This document shows positions 11,072 to 24,018 of a stretch of 64,000 nucleotides of DNA, one piece after another; positions within the stretch are counted from its first letter, which is position 1; the number at the start of each line of letters is the position of its first letter. The notes under the pieces were generated by a model that saw only the letters and a list, made by a program, of their open reading frames with translations, was not told where the DNA came from and did not search any database. This DNA comes from Pseudisothecium myosuroides (lineage: Eukaryota > Streptophyta > Bryopsida > Hypnales > Lembophyllaceae), in the NCBI GenBank assembly GCA_951799445.1, contig OX637287.1, positions 35,803,724 through 35,867,723 of the forward strand, in the 5' to 3' direction. The position numbers were made by a program, and so were the translations under genes.

Positions 11072-11663
11072 TTAAAGTACAACTCTACATTACAATATAA
11101 ATATTTACATTCTTCAAAGGAACCTTTTATCTAAAAACAAATGAGCCTATTTTTTGCAGTAATGAGGAAAAAAGAACTACTATGACAAAATGGATAATTA
11201 CATTTCTAATTGTTACTACCTCTATTTAGAATTAGTATATCCATTTTCAATGCAATCACCACTAAAAATGGATACACTATTTCCAAATAGAGGGGGTACA
11301 AGGATTCTCACAATCATTCACGAGATATTTTTTGCTCCTTCTAACATGAGAGGGTTCATCCTAAAACATTGACGAGGATTATTTAAATGTGTCCGATGAA
11401 TAACTTTTAGGAAAATTGAAGAAATAAAAAATGATCCTATTTATCTTTGAATCTGATAATTTTTGTTTGAGTACCTTAATAATAGAGTCACAACCTTCCA
11501 TAGTTAAAATCAAATATTGCCCCCCAAAACTATTTTGATTTGTCCTAATAGTACATGTGACACTAGTATACCAAAGTCACACTATTTTGAATTATTACAA
11601 CTTGAAATATTACCATATTGTACCGATTTTTGCAAAAATAATTTTTTTGGTGACACTAATTTC

Positions 11664-11719
11664 CTCACTAATACGACGAATCAGTCAATTCAGGCCCTCA
11701 CTAACACGACGAATCAGTC
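11664..11719 (+). repeat. Two-copy direct repeat upstream of the nucleosidase gene
   Basis: CTCACTAATACGACGAATCA at 11664 recurs with one change at 11697 (period 33 bases). It lies about 280-330 bases before the start codon of the nucleoside hydrolase gene, so it may fall in its promoter or 5' UTR. No TATA box is obvious here. Confidence 0.5.
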
Positions 11720-11997
11720 TGATCATCTCCCAGAGAGTTGCGTCCATAGCCGTTTTCATCCAAACCAACGAACAAATGTCTCATCCGGATGAATGAGATA
11801 TTCTCAAAGTTTGGGCTCGCACACACCATTGCAAGCCTTTCGGTCTCTTGCATACCCATTTGTAGAGCAGGAATCGAGCGCTCGAGCAACCTTCATCTTG
11901 CGTTGTAAGTTAGTTGAACAGATTTGTTAGTGAATTTTTAGCTTTCAGTCTCAGTCCCGACACTTCAGGCTCGTGTTAGACTTCCGAGCACACAGCT

Positions 11998-14900
11998 ATG
12001 GCGGTGCCTGGCATTGGCGGAGAAGAGAGCAAGCCCCCATCAGCTCCGAAGAAAGTCATCATCGACACAGACCCCGGCATCGGTAGTTTTTTTTTATTAA
12101 AGAATACAAATTGACCTTATGCTCGTTTCGATTTTGTACGAAAGTTTTGTTTCTAATTCTTTGGGGATTCTTTTGTAATTTTTAAAAGACTTTTCTGTGT
12201 TTCTTGGGGGAATTTGGTTTTGGGTTTTGAATTTCGTTGCTCGTGTTCTTCCTGGGTCACTTCGTTTTGCGATCGGACAACATTGGTTCATTTCTGCTTC
12301 TTATTGTTGTATTTTGGTTCACTTTTTTGGCATAGGACGAGTGCATTTTGAATTGATCAGGAGCTCCTTGTTGGATTTGCAATTGTTTGAAATTTAGAGT
12401 TTAGAGTGATGATGATTTTGTAGCGCAAGGGAGACTGTGGGGTTTGAGGGGTTTAGAGTTTAGTATCGAGTGTATGTTTGGGTATCTTAGATTACATCGA
12501 CAAAGCTATCATCAGATACGAGACTGGAGTTTACTAGTCTGTTTGGTTCATGGCGTTGAGCATTTTGCTACAGATGTGTAGTGCTTGACCTAATTTTAGG
12601 CGTGTGCAGATGATGCGATGGCCATATTTTTCGCCTTGAAATCTCCGGAGCTGGATGTCATCGGACTCACCACAATCTTCGGCAATGTGCAAACCGTCAC
12701 AGCCACTGTCAATGCACTCCATCTGGTAAGCGTCAGGTTCATCCCCTTAAGAGTCCCTGGTAGGAAGGCAGATGTGAATTTTGAGCTTTTTTCGCAAAAT
12801 AAAGGATAGCTTGAGAAGAATTTAGACATCAGATGTTCATTTTTGGAAGTTTTTCTTTTCTTCCCATTCCTACATGAACTCATTTAGAACCTTGCACAAT
12901 AACCATAAAGCACCGAGTGACCATGCTAGTTGCATTGTTGAAGAATAAACAAAAATTGCTATTTCTACATACTTGGATGTACTTCATCAGTTTCCTAAAG
13001 CTCCCAGAGTAAGCTCTAAAAAACATTCATAATCCATTTAGTGGATTTCAATTCTCTTAGGAGTTAAAGAAGAGGATACTAGTTGCATCACTTGAAGCAT
13101 TTTAATCAACATGTACAAGTTTTTCAGGGGGAGATTAGATTTTTGTGTAGTGATCACTTTGGGTATAAGAGCCAAACTGTCTTTAGATCAAATTGTATAG
13201 TCACTCAATGTTTGAATTTTATTGCACTTCAAAGTTGAGAGGTTGTAGACCACTATTTAAGAGGCAGTAAACATCCCCATTTCCATTTAAAGGTCAGTTG
13301 TCATAGACATTTAACGAAGTCCTGCTACATTCGACTTGCTAATTGAACGCTCTGTTGCTAACAGGGGTCAGTCAATAGAAGACGGGATCAGGGCCGTAGC
13401 GTTTTTAGCATCCTCTACCTTATGACACGCATTTTCAAATTCACTTGATTTTTATTAGCATGATTAGTACCAGAGACTATAAAATATTCTGTAATGCTCG
13501 GTGGTGCAATTCGTGTCACTAAAGAGGATTGTGTGCTATACAGGTGTCCCTTCTTCTTTTGACATTGATGCCTGATTGACATTCTTTTGCTCACTTCAAC
13601 ATTATTTCCTGATCAACATTCTTTTGACATTCTTTCTCTACAACATTATATGAGCTATGGGATTCGTGAAAATGTTCAAATATTTGGGGTTCACATCGAA
13701 TGTTGCTGTTCTGATAATTTTGTGATTCTTGTTGCTTCCCAGTTGGAATTCGCTGGTCGAGAAGACATACCCGTTTCTGAAGGATACAGAACTTCTCTGC
13801 GGGTATGAATCTCCCCACAATTTGCCACACGTACGAGGCATCCAAATAAGAAGTTGAGGTTTAAATGAAAGCTGCACGTCCATGGTTCAATCTGAGATCG
13901 ACATTGTTTTAGATTGGCTTGTACAATTCCACTTCAATTGTCACTGAGATGCCATTTTTTGGTTATGGAGCTTGATGATGGTCCAGAGCAATGTAAGCTG
14001 ATTGCGGAAACATTGTATGGCAGGGCGGTCTGAAGGAACGGATCGCTGATTTCGTGCACGGCTCCGATGGGCTTGGCAACACCTATCCTACTTTGTCAGA
14101 TAGGAAACCTATTGATACATTTGCACCCGATTTTTTGATCCAGAAGGTCAATGAATTCCCGGGTGAAGTAACCATTGTGGCTCTGGGTCCTCTGACGAAC
14201 CTTGCAAAGGTGTGCATTCTACATCTCACATGAGTTTGCGAATGCATGTGGCGTTCAGGCGTTTGTTTATAAATGTATTATCGAAATATCTTTTTAACGC
14301 CTATTTGAAATCTTGTAATCTTAAGGTCGGTTGAAAAATGTCTGGACAAGTCTTGAAAACAAGACATTTTATGCAAATTTATAAAAACTCTAGCAATGTG
14401 ATTGTTCAAAGGTTGGAGAGTTTTCCCAAGGGCCTGTACTTTGCCGTTATGCTTTGTCCCAAAAACTATGGAGTAGTCTTGACAATGGATGGTAGAATGA
14501 CATGGTTGCTTACGTGGTAACACTTTTAGTGAGTAGTCTTGTCCATTTGATCATTTGGTAGAGTTCTCCAAATACTATCGACAGATAACTGAGACCACTT
14601 AGCCTACCTTAGCCTACTCATCTCTTAATGTTTTGACATCTTGTCGCGTGGGCTTTAAATAGCTATGTCTAGCCTCAAGTTTCTTGCTTGTTTTCAAGGC
14701 TTGTCCAGAGAATATTAAACCAGATCTTTATTTTAGAGGATCATGGTTATTTTTTAATGCAATTCATTAGCTTTTAGCATTTGTTAGCTCCAATCTGTGA
14801 TTGTCTTACCGGTCAGTCTGTACGCAATGAGGCTTATGAATACGTGGGGTATGCGTGAGAGCAGGCAGTGGAACAAGACCCAACGTTTGCCAAGAAGGTG

Positions 14901-17464
14901 GGCCAAATTATCATCTTGGGAGGGGCTTTTCAAGTCAACGGCAACGTAAACCCTGCCGCTGAAGCAAACGTAAATATTTTATTCATTGGTTCAACCCTCG
15001 ATTTTCTGATTCTGACCTTGTTCTTATGCTGTGGGAGCAAGCGTTCTTCAGTATGGGGTCTAATTGGTCTCACTAATCTGGATTCATATTATTAATTTAG
15101 AAAGAATTGCAGCGCAAGGCATTAAAACCTAACGTACTTTACCTATCAAGAGTGTTGTTGCTAAGATTCAAGGACGTGACCTCTCAACTCCAAGCACTTG
15201 CAGAAGATCACAGCAAAGCTCTGGAAGAGTTGAAATATACTGGAAGAACTGAAGTGAGGCTTAAGTTTACTCATTTAGTTTCTGTGCAGATATATGGTGA
15301 TCCTGAAGCAGCGGATATTGTTTTCACATGTGGAGCTGACATATTGGTTGTCGGCATTAACATCACTCATCAAGTCTACTGGACAGGTGTGTTGAGCCTT
15401 GTATTCTTAAGTCCTATACTTTTAGATGGTGATGATTCTAAATAAGCATAAGTCATCGTTGGAGGTCCATATTATTCTTTGCCTGATTTTTATAAGGTTG
15501 CGGTTCATGGTTTAGATCGTAAATGAATGCCCGCAATGAAAACACTTTGGTATGGAGCACTGACACTTGGATATGCTCTTATGTCGTGCAGGACAAGATC
15601 TGAGAGATCTGGGAGAGTCGAGTAGCAAATTCGGCAAGTACTTATATGCAGCATCACACTTCTATGCAAAGTACCACCGTGAAGCGTATGATATAGATGG
15701 TATGTGAACTTATAAACCTCAGGTTCTGTTGTCTCCATCACTTTATTTTTTTGTCAAAAATGTAATCATGATGTTCCCAAAAATCATTCTTTGTATAACA
15801 ACCTTTTTGTTTATGTCGTGCTCCTTTTGGGGCATCACATAAGATACCTTATTAGATTTGAAGATTTATTTTTGGTAAATTAATGTTAATGTGGTGTTGA
15901 CTTACTGGTCCCCTAAGGGATCAAGAGTCCATATTTTAGATAATCAACAAAGTGCTTCAAGGCAATGTTTTGTCCAAATAACTTCTTAATCTAAATCTTT
16001 ATAAGGCAACCTTCCTTTATGACCATTTTGATGAACTTGAGGTATCTCTTATATTAAATGCAAATCGTGCCACAATTTCATTTGCCATGTTTTCATCCGC
16101 ACATTTTTGCAGTCATTCATTCCTACTAAATTCTATTGACATCCAAGCATTTCCTCAATGAAACCTTACAACTTGATGAAACCTTTTTAGTGTTGTTATT
16201 GTAGTATAACATACATCTATACAAAGATAGTAGTATATATCTATACAAAAATATGAGCAAAAATGTGTAAAAATTTAAACAAGAATTTAGGTTTAAAAGA
16301 ATTAATAGTTGCAAGTATAATAGCAGTATAATATCAAGTTAATGCCAAGACACTAATATCAAGTAAGCATCAATTGAGTTGACATTAACTTGACATCAAC
16401 TCAACATGAGAACTATATGAATCTTATGTTTGTTACCGTATCATTAACAACTTTGTCAACCTAATTCTGGCCATTGTTCATGTGGATCTGTGGTAGTGGA
16501 CCTTCCATCTGTATTGATATTTGAAACATTTCTGGGGCCTATTTGATTTTACATTCACCTTTTTAAAGTCATCAAAGTTCAAAATCAATCATGAATCCTG
16601 TAGGAGCAAAACGTGCCATTATGTCGAGTCTTGTCACGAATATATGCCTAAAATCAGGGCCAAGTGAGGCAGAAGGCACATCACAACTTCGCTATTTTTG
16701 AATATTTGGTATTTGCTTGCATTTGCAGCTATCTACTTGCATGATCCGGCAACAATGGTGGCAGCTGTGGACCCTTCACTAATGACATTTTGTGCGGGAG
16801 CTGTAAGAGTTCAGCAAGAGGGAATCTGCCGGGGCCTCACACTCTTCAACAACTGCAATAAAGTGTACTGTTCTCCTGATGTCCTGAATCCAGAAATTTC
16901 CCCGTTCTGTCATTTGTTCTTTTGTTTAAATCAAAATGAACTGTAAAGTTTTCTGGAATTATACTAGATGGTGGACATGGCAATATGCCTGTACAAATCA
17001 GCAGTCATATTCCATGACGTAGACTTGACAACTGTAATATTGTGGAACTGTGTTTCAGTAACAGTAAACTGTTTCAGAAGCTTTCACACAACATTGTAAA
17101 TATAATCTTCCACATGATGTTTCGTACAGAAGCCTCCCATTGATTCCCATCGATACAGAGGAAGGCGTCTGTATGATAATTCTGCTCATAAAGAGACCTC
17201 CTCATGAATTACGGAGAAGTCTTTTTTATGATGTGGTCTTTATAAAAGTTCCTGAAGCAGTCTACTTTTACTGAAATCCTTGTTTTTCTTTCACTTTTAT
17301 GCTTGCCTCATCTCATCCACTGCAATCTAACTCAGCGAGGGAATTGTTGCAGGTGGCACGACCCAACAGATTGGTGTGGAATTCCACCTGTGAAAGTAGC
17401 AGTAGCAGTAGACAGTAAACGTGTGGCTTCGCTTCTGAAAGAACGTCTTACTGCTCCATCATAG
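11998..17464 (+). CDS. URH1: Inosine-uridine preferring nucleoside hydrolase (plant uridine nucleosidase), 9 exons
   Basis: Hydrolyses ribonucleosides such as uridine and inosine to base plus ribose, in purine/pyrimidine salvage; plant homologues are largely cytosolic. Exons I join by GT-AG borders: 11998-12082, 12610-12725, 13743-13802, 14024-14209, 14865-14969, 15290-15386, 15592-15699, 16729-16864, 17353-17464; total 1005 bases, 334 residues, the usual family length. The hallmark DTDPGIDDAMA (residues 23-33) supplies the Ca2+- and ribose-binding aspartates and is split by intron 1. GPLTNLA (142-148), ILGGAF, GNVNPAAEAN then IYGDPEAADIVF, and LHDPATM with the His257/Asp258 pair follow in family order. 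The start is the first ATG before the motif; the 17-residue leader is short and not a clear transit peptide. The exon 8 donor (GTACTG at 16865) is the least certain border, chosen because it restores the frame into WHDPTDW. The symbol is by homology class; URH2-type is not excluded. Confidence 0.93.
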
Positions 17465-18904
17465 TCAGCTCTCGAGATTTTCTCTTGACATGAGCATGGG
17501 TTGGTAATTCCCTGGTGATGACGTGAGAATGGGCCAATCAACATTTGCCCTTCATGGCCGCCTGAATAATTTATTTAGGTAGACGGTGCCGTGTTCCAGA
17601 CGGGGACCAGATAGGGATTTTTTTGCCTCTATCAAGTCCTTGATTTCAGACTCTTTTCCAAGGCAAGGCCATGGATTTGGTCATCGGGAGCTGGAGTTTG
17701 TGCTCTAGCTTTATTGGAAAACATGATGGATTAATTGACGGCGGGTTGGAGTTGTGCACTAGCTTTCTGAAGCCCCGAACACACAGAACCCAACTGGCTC
17801 TCAACAGGTAAGACCTTGTAAAACACATTTGATGGTTTTGACTTGTTTTGTTTCAAGAATAGTTGAATTTGAGTTTTCAACAAAACTGGTAGTTCATTCT
17901 CAACTGGTAACCTTTGGTATACCATGCGCTAGCGTTTACAAAATGAGTCCTTAATTGGTGTAGAGGTTAGGTTTTGGCAAAATACGTCATACCTCTTCAG
18001 TGCTTGCCAGTCCGGTTCAGTAGCATGTACCGTAGTAGCATGTATGACCGTAGCACGAGACATGAAATTGTGGGGATCTGGGTTCGTTCAGATGGTAATT
18101 CTGGGTGCACATACCTTAGAGCAACAATTATACCATGTGATATCATCCTCCTATAATGTAAGAGCACTTAATTTTAACATTATCTAAAAACAAGGTCATG
18201 AATGTTAGTATTAGGTGCTCATTCACCTAAACAAAGACCACATGAATTAGTTCAAGTATCACATAGTGAAATATTAATAGATGAAGAAGTTGGGAGAAGT
18301 CATTGAACAAGTGTCATTATTTGAATCCACCATTTTGGTACTTGTTAGAATCTTTCAACTAGTAGTTGTGTTTGCTTTATTTGTGGGTGACCCTTTTATC
18401 AATTATTGGTACTTTACTCGAATGAACTTTGGAATTGGATACTCCTTGAGCCAAATTGCTTTGCATGCAATTCAACATGCCTTCCATTTTTCCCTTATCC
18501 GAATCCAAATGGTATTTGAGTATTTGTTGTAAATTGGTAGTTATAACCTACAACAAAATATTGAATTGAATCTGCTCTAAATTAGGATTGTTGTCATTTG
18601 CAATAGAAATTTGATACCCATCCTACCACATGATTATTTGGAGTAAGAGAGTCACTATTGAGGAGGACCATTCTCTAAACTTGTTGAATGGTGTGATGCG
18701 GCAAGAATACAAGGCACATCAGGACCTTCCTTTCTCATTGACAAGTTCTTCATTGGCCTTGGGATGAGTAAACATTCAGCAAACTTGTTCAATGCTTGGG
18801 TTCCTACTATGATTCCCTCTAATAGTTGTTTGAATTGACATCATAAAAGGCCTGCTCAAGATATCCACTTTGAGCATTTGGGCTGCCAACAACAATTTTA
18901 ACTC
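17465..18904. other. 3' flank of the nucleosidase gene and intergenic DNA
   Basis: Presumably includes the 3' UTR (an AATAAT lies at about 17563). The rest is AT-rich with no coding pattern or repeat ends recognised. Confidence 0.35.
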
Positions 18905-18908
18905 TTAA

Positions 18909-19859
18909 CCCTTCATCGCCTAAGGCTTGTTTGAGTTCAAAAACATCATTGCTTTTCAAATGTTATAGATCTAAATGTCATTAAGTTATAGAAATCTCAA
19001 TTGTACAATCTTGTAGTGTATGTGTTGTAGATGATGTGAATCAAATTTGGAGTCATTCGGCCACGTAGATTGCAAGACAATATTGTTTTATTGCCGTTGA
19101 AAAAGGATGCTGAAATTTTTCTAGCAACACATTTGGAGGTGAAATTTAATTTCTAAACCTACTCAAATGAAAAAACTTTAAACTTTAAAGCCATTTGAAA
19201 CCAACATACAAACACATTGGTAAAGGAATATATCATTGAATTGACTCATTGTGTCTGGAAAGTGGCTTTCAAATGTCAAAAAATAGCAAGAAAAGTTGCA
19301 AAAAACATACTTCTACTAAAATGCTTCTCAATCACTCATAACTTCTTGAATTGATATGAAATTTTAGCCACATAAACTAGACTAGTATGTACAACTTTTT
19401 CGAATTTTTTTTTATTGAAATTGACACTGTATGAAGAAGAAACAAGCTGCTGAAGTTCACTTTAATCCAAAAATGTTGGAATTTTGAATTTTGAATTGCT
19501 CTCAAACATTCAAAATAACTTAGATTGACATGAAAATTATACCACAATAACTAGACTGCAAGGAAAAATTAATCCAACAATTTTATTGAAAACAAACATT
19601 GGATGAAGGAGATACAAGCCCCTGAAGTTGCAACATTCAAATGTAGTTTGATGAACTCAAATTGAACCTGTAAACTTCAATTGGCTTCCAAGAAATCAGT
19701 AAATCTTCAATTGATCTGAAAATTTTAGCACATAAACTAGAAAAGAGAACACAAATTTTCCAACAACCGAATTTGGACATTGGATGCAAAAGTTACAGCA
19801 CTTTGAATTGGACTTGGAACTATATGAGGACACTTCTAGTCTCCTTAGGCAATTAAGGG
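18909..19859 (+). mobile_element. TTAA-flanked element, family B, copy 1
   Basis: 951 bases between TTAA at 18905 and TTAA at 19860. Left end CCCTTCATCGCCTAAGGC; right end CCTTAGGCAATTAAGGG, an imperfect inverted repeat. Whole-length relatives are 26018-26989 (reverse) and 53308-54250. Repeated internal blocks read 'aaacatttggaggtgaaattt', 'cctactcaaatgaaa' and 'cataaactagac'. The interior has three or four diverged submotifs of the type 'ttgacatgaaaattttaccac'. There is no coding capacity. Confidence 0.7.
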
Positions 19860-19863
19860 TTAA

Positions 19864-20845
19864 AGGATGGATTGGTCACCATAGACTTTATACTTTCTGG
19901 TATGATGTAAATAATTTGCTTAAAAAATTCAAAAGCATTCATTGAAGGTCAAACTATTGTACAAGACCCTACCCTTTTCACACAATTTTCCAAAGATGAA
20001 CATTTGCACTTTTCTTGTACATAGAAGGATTCTTTGTCATCCAACAAATAATAAACTTCCACAGTGTTGTTCAAGGGTTAAGCGCATTGTCCACTCAACC
20101 ATATTAAAGAAGCAACATCTTAGTTTAAGATTGTTGATTTATACTTTAAATAAATATACTCAAGTAAAACTGTAAGCAATAACATAACCATATTAGTGAA
20201 TATTCTAGCAGTAATTGAGAACTTAAGATATTGGATAGTTTGGCTCAAATTTCTCTTTGAACATTGGTTTGCTTGTTTGGGTTTATTGAATGCATTTGAT
20301 TGTCAAGCTTTCAATGGATGACACCAAAAATGTAACGGGCAATTTGTTTTAAGAATATGTTTGGTCAATATCCCTTGCACTTATACAAATGACCCATAAT
20401 CAACACAATGACAAAAGTAGTATTGTCACTTTAACAATTGTCAAAGCCTCACAAATTAATAAAATTATAATTTACAAATGCATTGAACAGAAATAATCAA
20501 GTTCAAAAAATGTGAATACAAAAGTTGTAAAGCATGAAATGATATATAATATAGTGAAATTTGATTCAAAAAAGAATTTATCAAAATATCTACTACTAGA
20601 ATTTGGAAGCTTATATTTTTCTAGTTGACATGTACATATATTAATTTTTTATGCTCTTTTTAGAAATCACTTAAACTTCATCAATTCTTATATTTCAAGA
20701 TATAACATCTTTAACCCCACTTAACATATTGTGAAATACCAATTATGATCCACCCTAATCAAAATTTATAAATCATTGACATAGACATGTTCAATAATAC
20801 ATGAAATATAATAAAATTTAGAAGATATTGTTTGAAAAGCATATG
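19864..20845. other. Intergenic, nothing recognised
   Basis: Low-GC sequence. Open frames such as 19942-20175 look like chance. Confidence 0.35.
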
Positions 20846-21108
20846 GAGGATTTTGACTAAATCAATGGCGTAGAGTTGTATTAAGTGTTGCAACAAATTA
20901 TTAGATTTTTGAAATCTACACCTATCTTAGATATTTTAAATGTACACCAATCCTAGATTTTTCAGATTGCGTGGTTGCTATCTATGTCATTCCTAGATTT
21001 CTCAAATCTAAAATTGACCTAGATGTTAGAAATGTATACTTGTCCTAGATATCATGGTGTGAAAATGGCACATGGAATACTACCATTTTAATGAAATCCT
21101 CCATCTAC
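20846..21108. mobile_element. MITE family M, copy 1
   Basis: Ends are inverted: ATGGAGGATTTTGACTAAAT at the left, CCATTTTAATGAAATCCTCCAT at the right. The interior has repeated 'aaatgtaca..tcctagat' units, as in the copies at 22118 and 23027. Confidence 0.55.
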
Positions 21109-21766
21109 TCTTTGTGGTATCAAATACCAATGACATCTTATTAAAGGTTTCGGGACATTGTTTCCATTCCAAAGACTTTAATTGGTGACAATATTTTTTA
21201 TATAGATATCTAAGCCTTGAAGGTATGGTTAATAATATCGGCTTTGGAAAATGATCTAAACTTGAGGGTCATTGCAAGAAAGACTGACCGCTTTTGTAAT
21301 GTTTTGCAAAAAAAAATTTTGTTCAATGCTATAACTTTTGAATTATGAATCTAATGCCAAAAACAATAAAATATTTCTAGAGTTTTTGATTGTAATTGTA
21401 TCCCTTATTTTTCAGAAATTAAAAAAAATCATTTTAGATTTAAAAGCTAATTTTGTAAACTTATCTTACTTTTGTCTTTAGGTTTTTTATATACTATTGA
21501 GCGGTTTAATTAAAAGCTTTTTAGTTGAAATTTCTATGGTATATTCCTGTAGTAGGTGGACATACTTCTACCAAAGGGCATCTAAAAATACATTATTTTA
21601 TGCCCTCCACATTTGTGCAAATAGGCCTCCCTTGCGCTCGCACTTCTAAACATTACAGATGGTTTTGACCTAATTTTTTTGGTTAAATCTCATCATCAAG
21701 AAGTCCTTCCAAATGTAAATTTTTAGTTTCTTTGAAATTTCTTTTTCCTATTTTCTACAAATTAAA

Positions 21767-21841
21767 ACATCCAAGGGTGTATTTTCTAGGACAAAATTCT
21801 ATGTTTAAGAATATGTCCCAAAAAATACACCCTTGGACATT
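21767..21841. repeat. Hairpin of about 75 bases
   Basis: ACATCCAAGGGTGTATTTTC on the left pairs with AAAATACACCCTTGGACAT on the right, with an additional inner arm GGACA/TGTCC and a loop of about 20 bases. It sits in AT-rich intergenic DNA (21109-22117) that otherwise shows nothing. Confidence 0.5.
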
Positions 21842-22117
21842 TTTATTTGGCGAGGGAGGGACTCCCTCTTGGAGAGAACAAAGGCCAACTTAGTTGGTCC
21901 TTCCCTCATCCACTACACCAAAATGGATATTTAGTATCATCTAATATGTTTATAACAAGGACATACTACTAGTATTCAATTCTAGTTGTAATTGCGGCAT
22001 TGTAGCATTCATAGTGTGCAATGTAGTTGTTGTTAGATAGGACATCCTAATTCTCATATTGGCTAATTATCCACCCATACTAAATATGACCATTTTGGTA
22101 TTAGTATTGATCGATGC

Positions 22118-22325
22118 TAATGGCAAATTTCAATAAAATAGCAATATTTCAAATGCCATTTTCAGAGTGCACGGTCTAAACCATCAACCATCTAGGACAC
22201 GTATAGATTTCAGACCATGAGGTCTAAACCATGTAGGACTAATATAGATTTCACATTGCTCGGTTTGAACTATAAAAGTGCCAAGGTTGCGGAATGACAC
22301 CATTTTAATGAAATTTGCTATTCTA
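22118..22325. mobile_element. MITE family M, copy 2
   Basis: Left end AATGGCAAATTTCAATAAAA, right end CATTTTAATGAAATTTGCTATT: inverted repeats of about 22 bases with few mismatches. Interior 'ggtctaaaccat..taggac..atagattt' units match the other M copies. Confidence 0.55.
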
Positions 22326-22853
22326 TTCGTCGTGCTTTCCTAATAGCCAAGCACTTTAATTTCCAAACAGTATAACATTATAACAGGGCTTGGAGTCACT
22401 ATAAGGTTGATGTCGAGCATGATTTGGTGGAGAATCACCTCCGCGTCCATTCTACGTCGCCAGTTGGAGCGCCTGTCTCTAATCGGGGCTGTGGGACATC
22501 GGCGAGTGTTGTCGATCTGGGCTACAAGGGTGTTTGGCTAGCATTGAGATCAATTCGGTAGTTGTTAGTTGGGGACAATTGTGTAGTACCTGGTGGGCTG
22601 CCTGCGTCGGAGCTAACGCTGCCATAATGTGAATTGTCCTCGCTTCGTGTCCAGTACGTCGATGTTAACGTTGTACGCATATGCAAGCCGTTGGCGTGGG
22701 ATGACTTGTCGCGGATTGAAGCTGCTATGGATCATGGGTGGGATGCCATGCTTTGCATTAAGTGAACGGCGTTGGGCATGCAGTTCCACTTGGATGAGTA
22801 AGTCTTGCATAGTTCCAAAAAGCTCCAATTGTAATCTAGGTGGCCATGAACAC

Positions 22854-23019
22854 CACAGGGGAAGTAGGAGGGGTTACCATGTGGAGAAAATTGGACCATT
22901 ACCACATGGTAACCACCTCCTAAGTGGTAAACTCATAGTAGTTTACCACTTAGAAGGTGGTTACCATGTGGGAAAGATTGGACCATTCCCACATGGTAAC
23001 AACTCCTACATCCCTTGTG
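22854..23019. mobile_element. Palindromic MITE I, copy 1, 3-bp target duplication CAC
   Basis: 166 bases starting CACAGGGGAAGTAGGAGGGG and ending CTACATCCCTTGTG, with CAC directly on both sides. Inside, the motif GGTTACCATGTGG and its complement recur four times, so the whole element folds back on itself. CACAG/CTTGTG ends plus a 3-bp duplication resemble the CACTA (EnSpm) superfamily. It interrupts the LINE remnant. Confidence 0.65.
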
Positions 23020-23026
23020 CACTTGG

Positions 23027-23187
23027 ATGGGGAATTTCGTTATTATGGCAGTCATTCTACAAATTTGGCACTTCTACAGTTTAGACCTCAATGGTCTCAA
23101 ATCTATACCTGTCCTAGATGGTTGAGATCGTGCAGTCTGAAATTGGTGTATGGAATATAGCCATTTTAACGAAATTCACCATTTGGA
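23027..23187. mobile_element. MITE family M, copy 3
   Basis: 161 bases. Left ATGGGGAATTTCGTTATTAT, right CATTTTAACGAAATTCACCAT. It lies 7 bases from MITE I copy 1, and both interrupt the LINE reading frame. Confidence 0.55.
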
Positions 23188-23827
23188 TGCGCTCCAGTGC
23201 GGTCAGCAGGCTGTTCCAGATGTCTCTCCATGTGACTATCCCGATTTGGAGAAGGGCGCGCCAAGCATTATATAATGCGGTGCCACAATGGAAGGTGTGA
23301 TCGCACATTACCTTGCTACACCGTTTACACCAAATCTGTCTCAAGATGAGGCACCTTCTTGTGTCACCTGACAACTTTGACAAGAGTGGCTGAATTTGCA
23401 CCTGATGAGGGTGGGAATGGTAAGGGAAGCTCCGTCGATGATGTCCCGCTAGGTATGTGAGTTGAAGTGGAGCCTGACCGAAGTGTCTCCGCAGTACATT
23501 GAAGTGTTCCCATGCTGCTGTAACATCAGGGCATTCAACAAATGCATGCATGGCTGTCTCAACCATCAGACCCTGCACACAAAGTTTGTGTTGCCCGTCC
23601 ATACCCATGGTGCTGAGCCAACTGCCTAGGGGAAGTCTTTAAGCTAGGAGGAGCCATAAAAAGTGCAAATCTTCGTGGGCAGCCAAGCATGTGTAGACTT
23701 ATATTTCTGCGCCCGGGCCCAGTTGTTGTGACCTTGTGCTCGTAGGCGCACTTCGAATCTGGTAGAATTGACGGGGTTTTGGAGGCCGATGTGGTCGCCA
23801 CATTTGGCTGTATGGTAGTACAGTATA

Positions 23828-24018
23828 TAGTAGAACTTCTAATAAGCGACACTCTAAACCTCTCTAAAGTAATATTGATTGCATTGTCCGTCCCAGCATG
23901 TACCACATACAAATGTCATGAATGTAAATGAACCCTCCCTTAATGTAATAACCTCCCTAATGTAATGTGTCATGTGTCAGACTAGTCCCGGCCCTACTGC
24001 TTATTAGAAGTTCTGCTG
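23828..24018. mobile_element. pogo/Emigrant-like MITE, copy 1
   Basis: 191 bases with ends TAGTAGAACTTCTAATAAGC and GCTTATTAGAAGTTCTGCTG, flanked by TA. The consensus CAGTAGAACCTC...TAA is the one I know from plant pogo-like (Lemi1/Emigrant) MITEs. Same length and interior ('gtc...cccggacc/ctccctaa.gtaat') as the copy at 56260. Confidence 0.65.

Larger units (their letters stand above)
22613..23690 (-). pseudogene. LINE-type reverse transcriptase remnant, zf-RVT region
   Basis: On the minus strand a GC-richer stretch encodes the C-terminal part of a plant non-LTR retrotransposon polyprotein. At about 23670-23480 it reads HFLWLLLA, a stop, RLPLGSWLSTMGMDGQHKLC, then ETAMHAFVECPDVTAAWEHF, which is the zinc-binding reverse-transcriptase module (C...ETxxHxFxxCPxxxxxW). 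Further on are LRQIWCKRCSKVMCDHTFHC and WRALLQIGIVTWRDIWNSLL. The continuing tail (DLLIQVELHAQRRSLNAKHG to GQFTLWQR) resumes at 22828-22613, on the far side of two inserted MITEs (22854-23019 and 23027-23187). At least one stop and the insertions make it non-functional. The reverse transcriptase core itself is not recognisable in the window. GC-rich flanking DNA to about 25.2 kb may be further, more decayed, parts of the same element. Confidence 0.65.

Noticed and set aside
15107..15289. Open frame upstream of exon 6 of the nucleosidase gene with a coiled-coil-like stretch (QLQALAEDHSKALEELK)
   Set aside because: It lies between exons 5 and 6, is not needed for the complete 334-residue protein and breaks the conserved AEAN-IYGDPEAAD junction.
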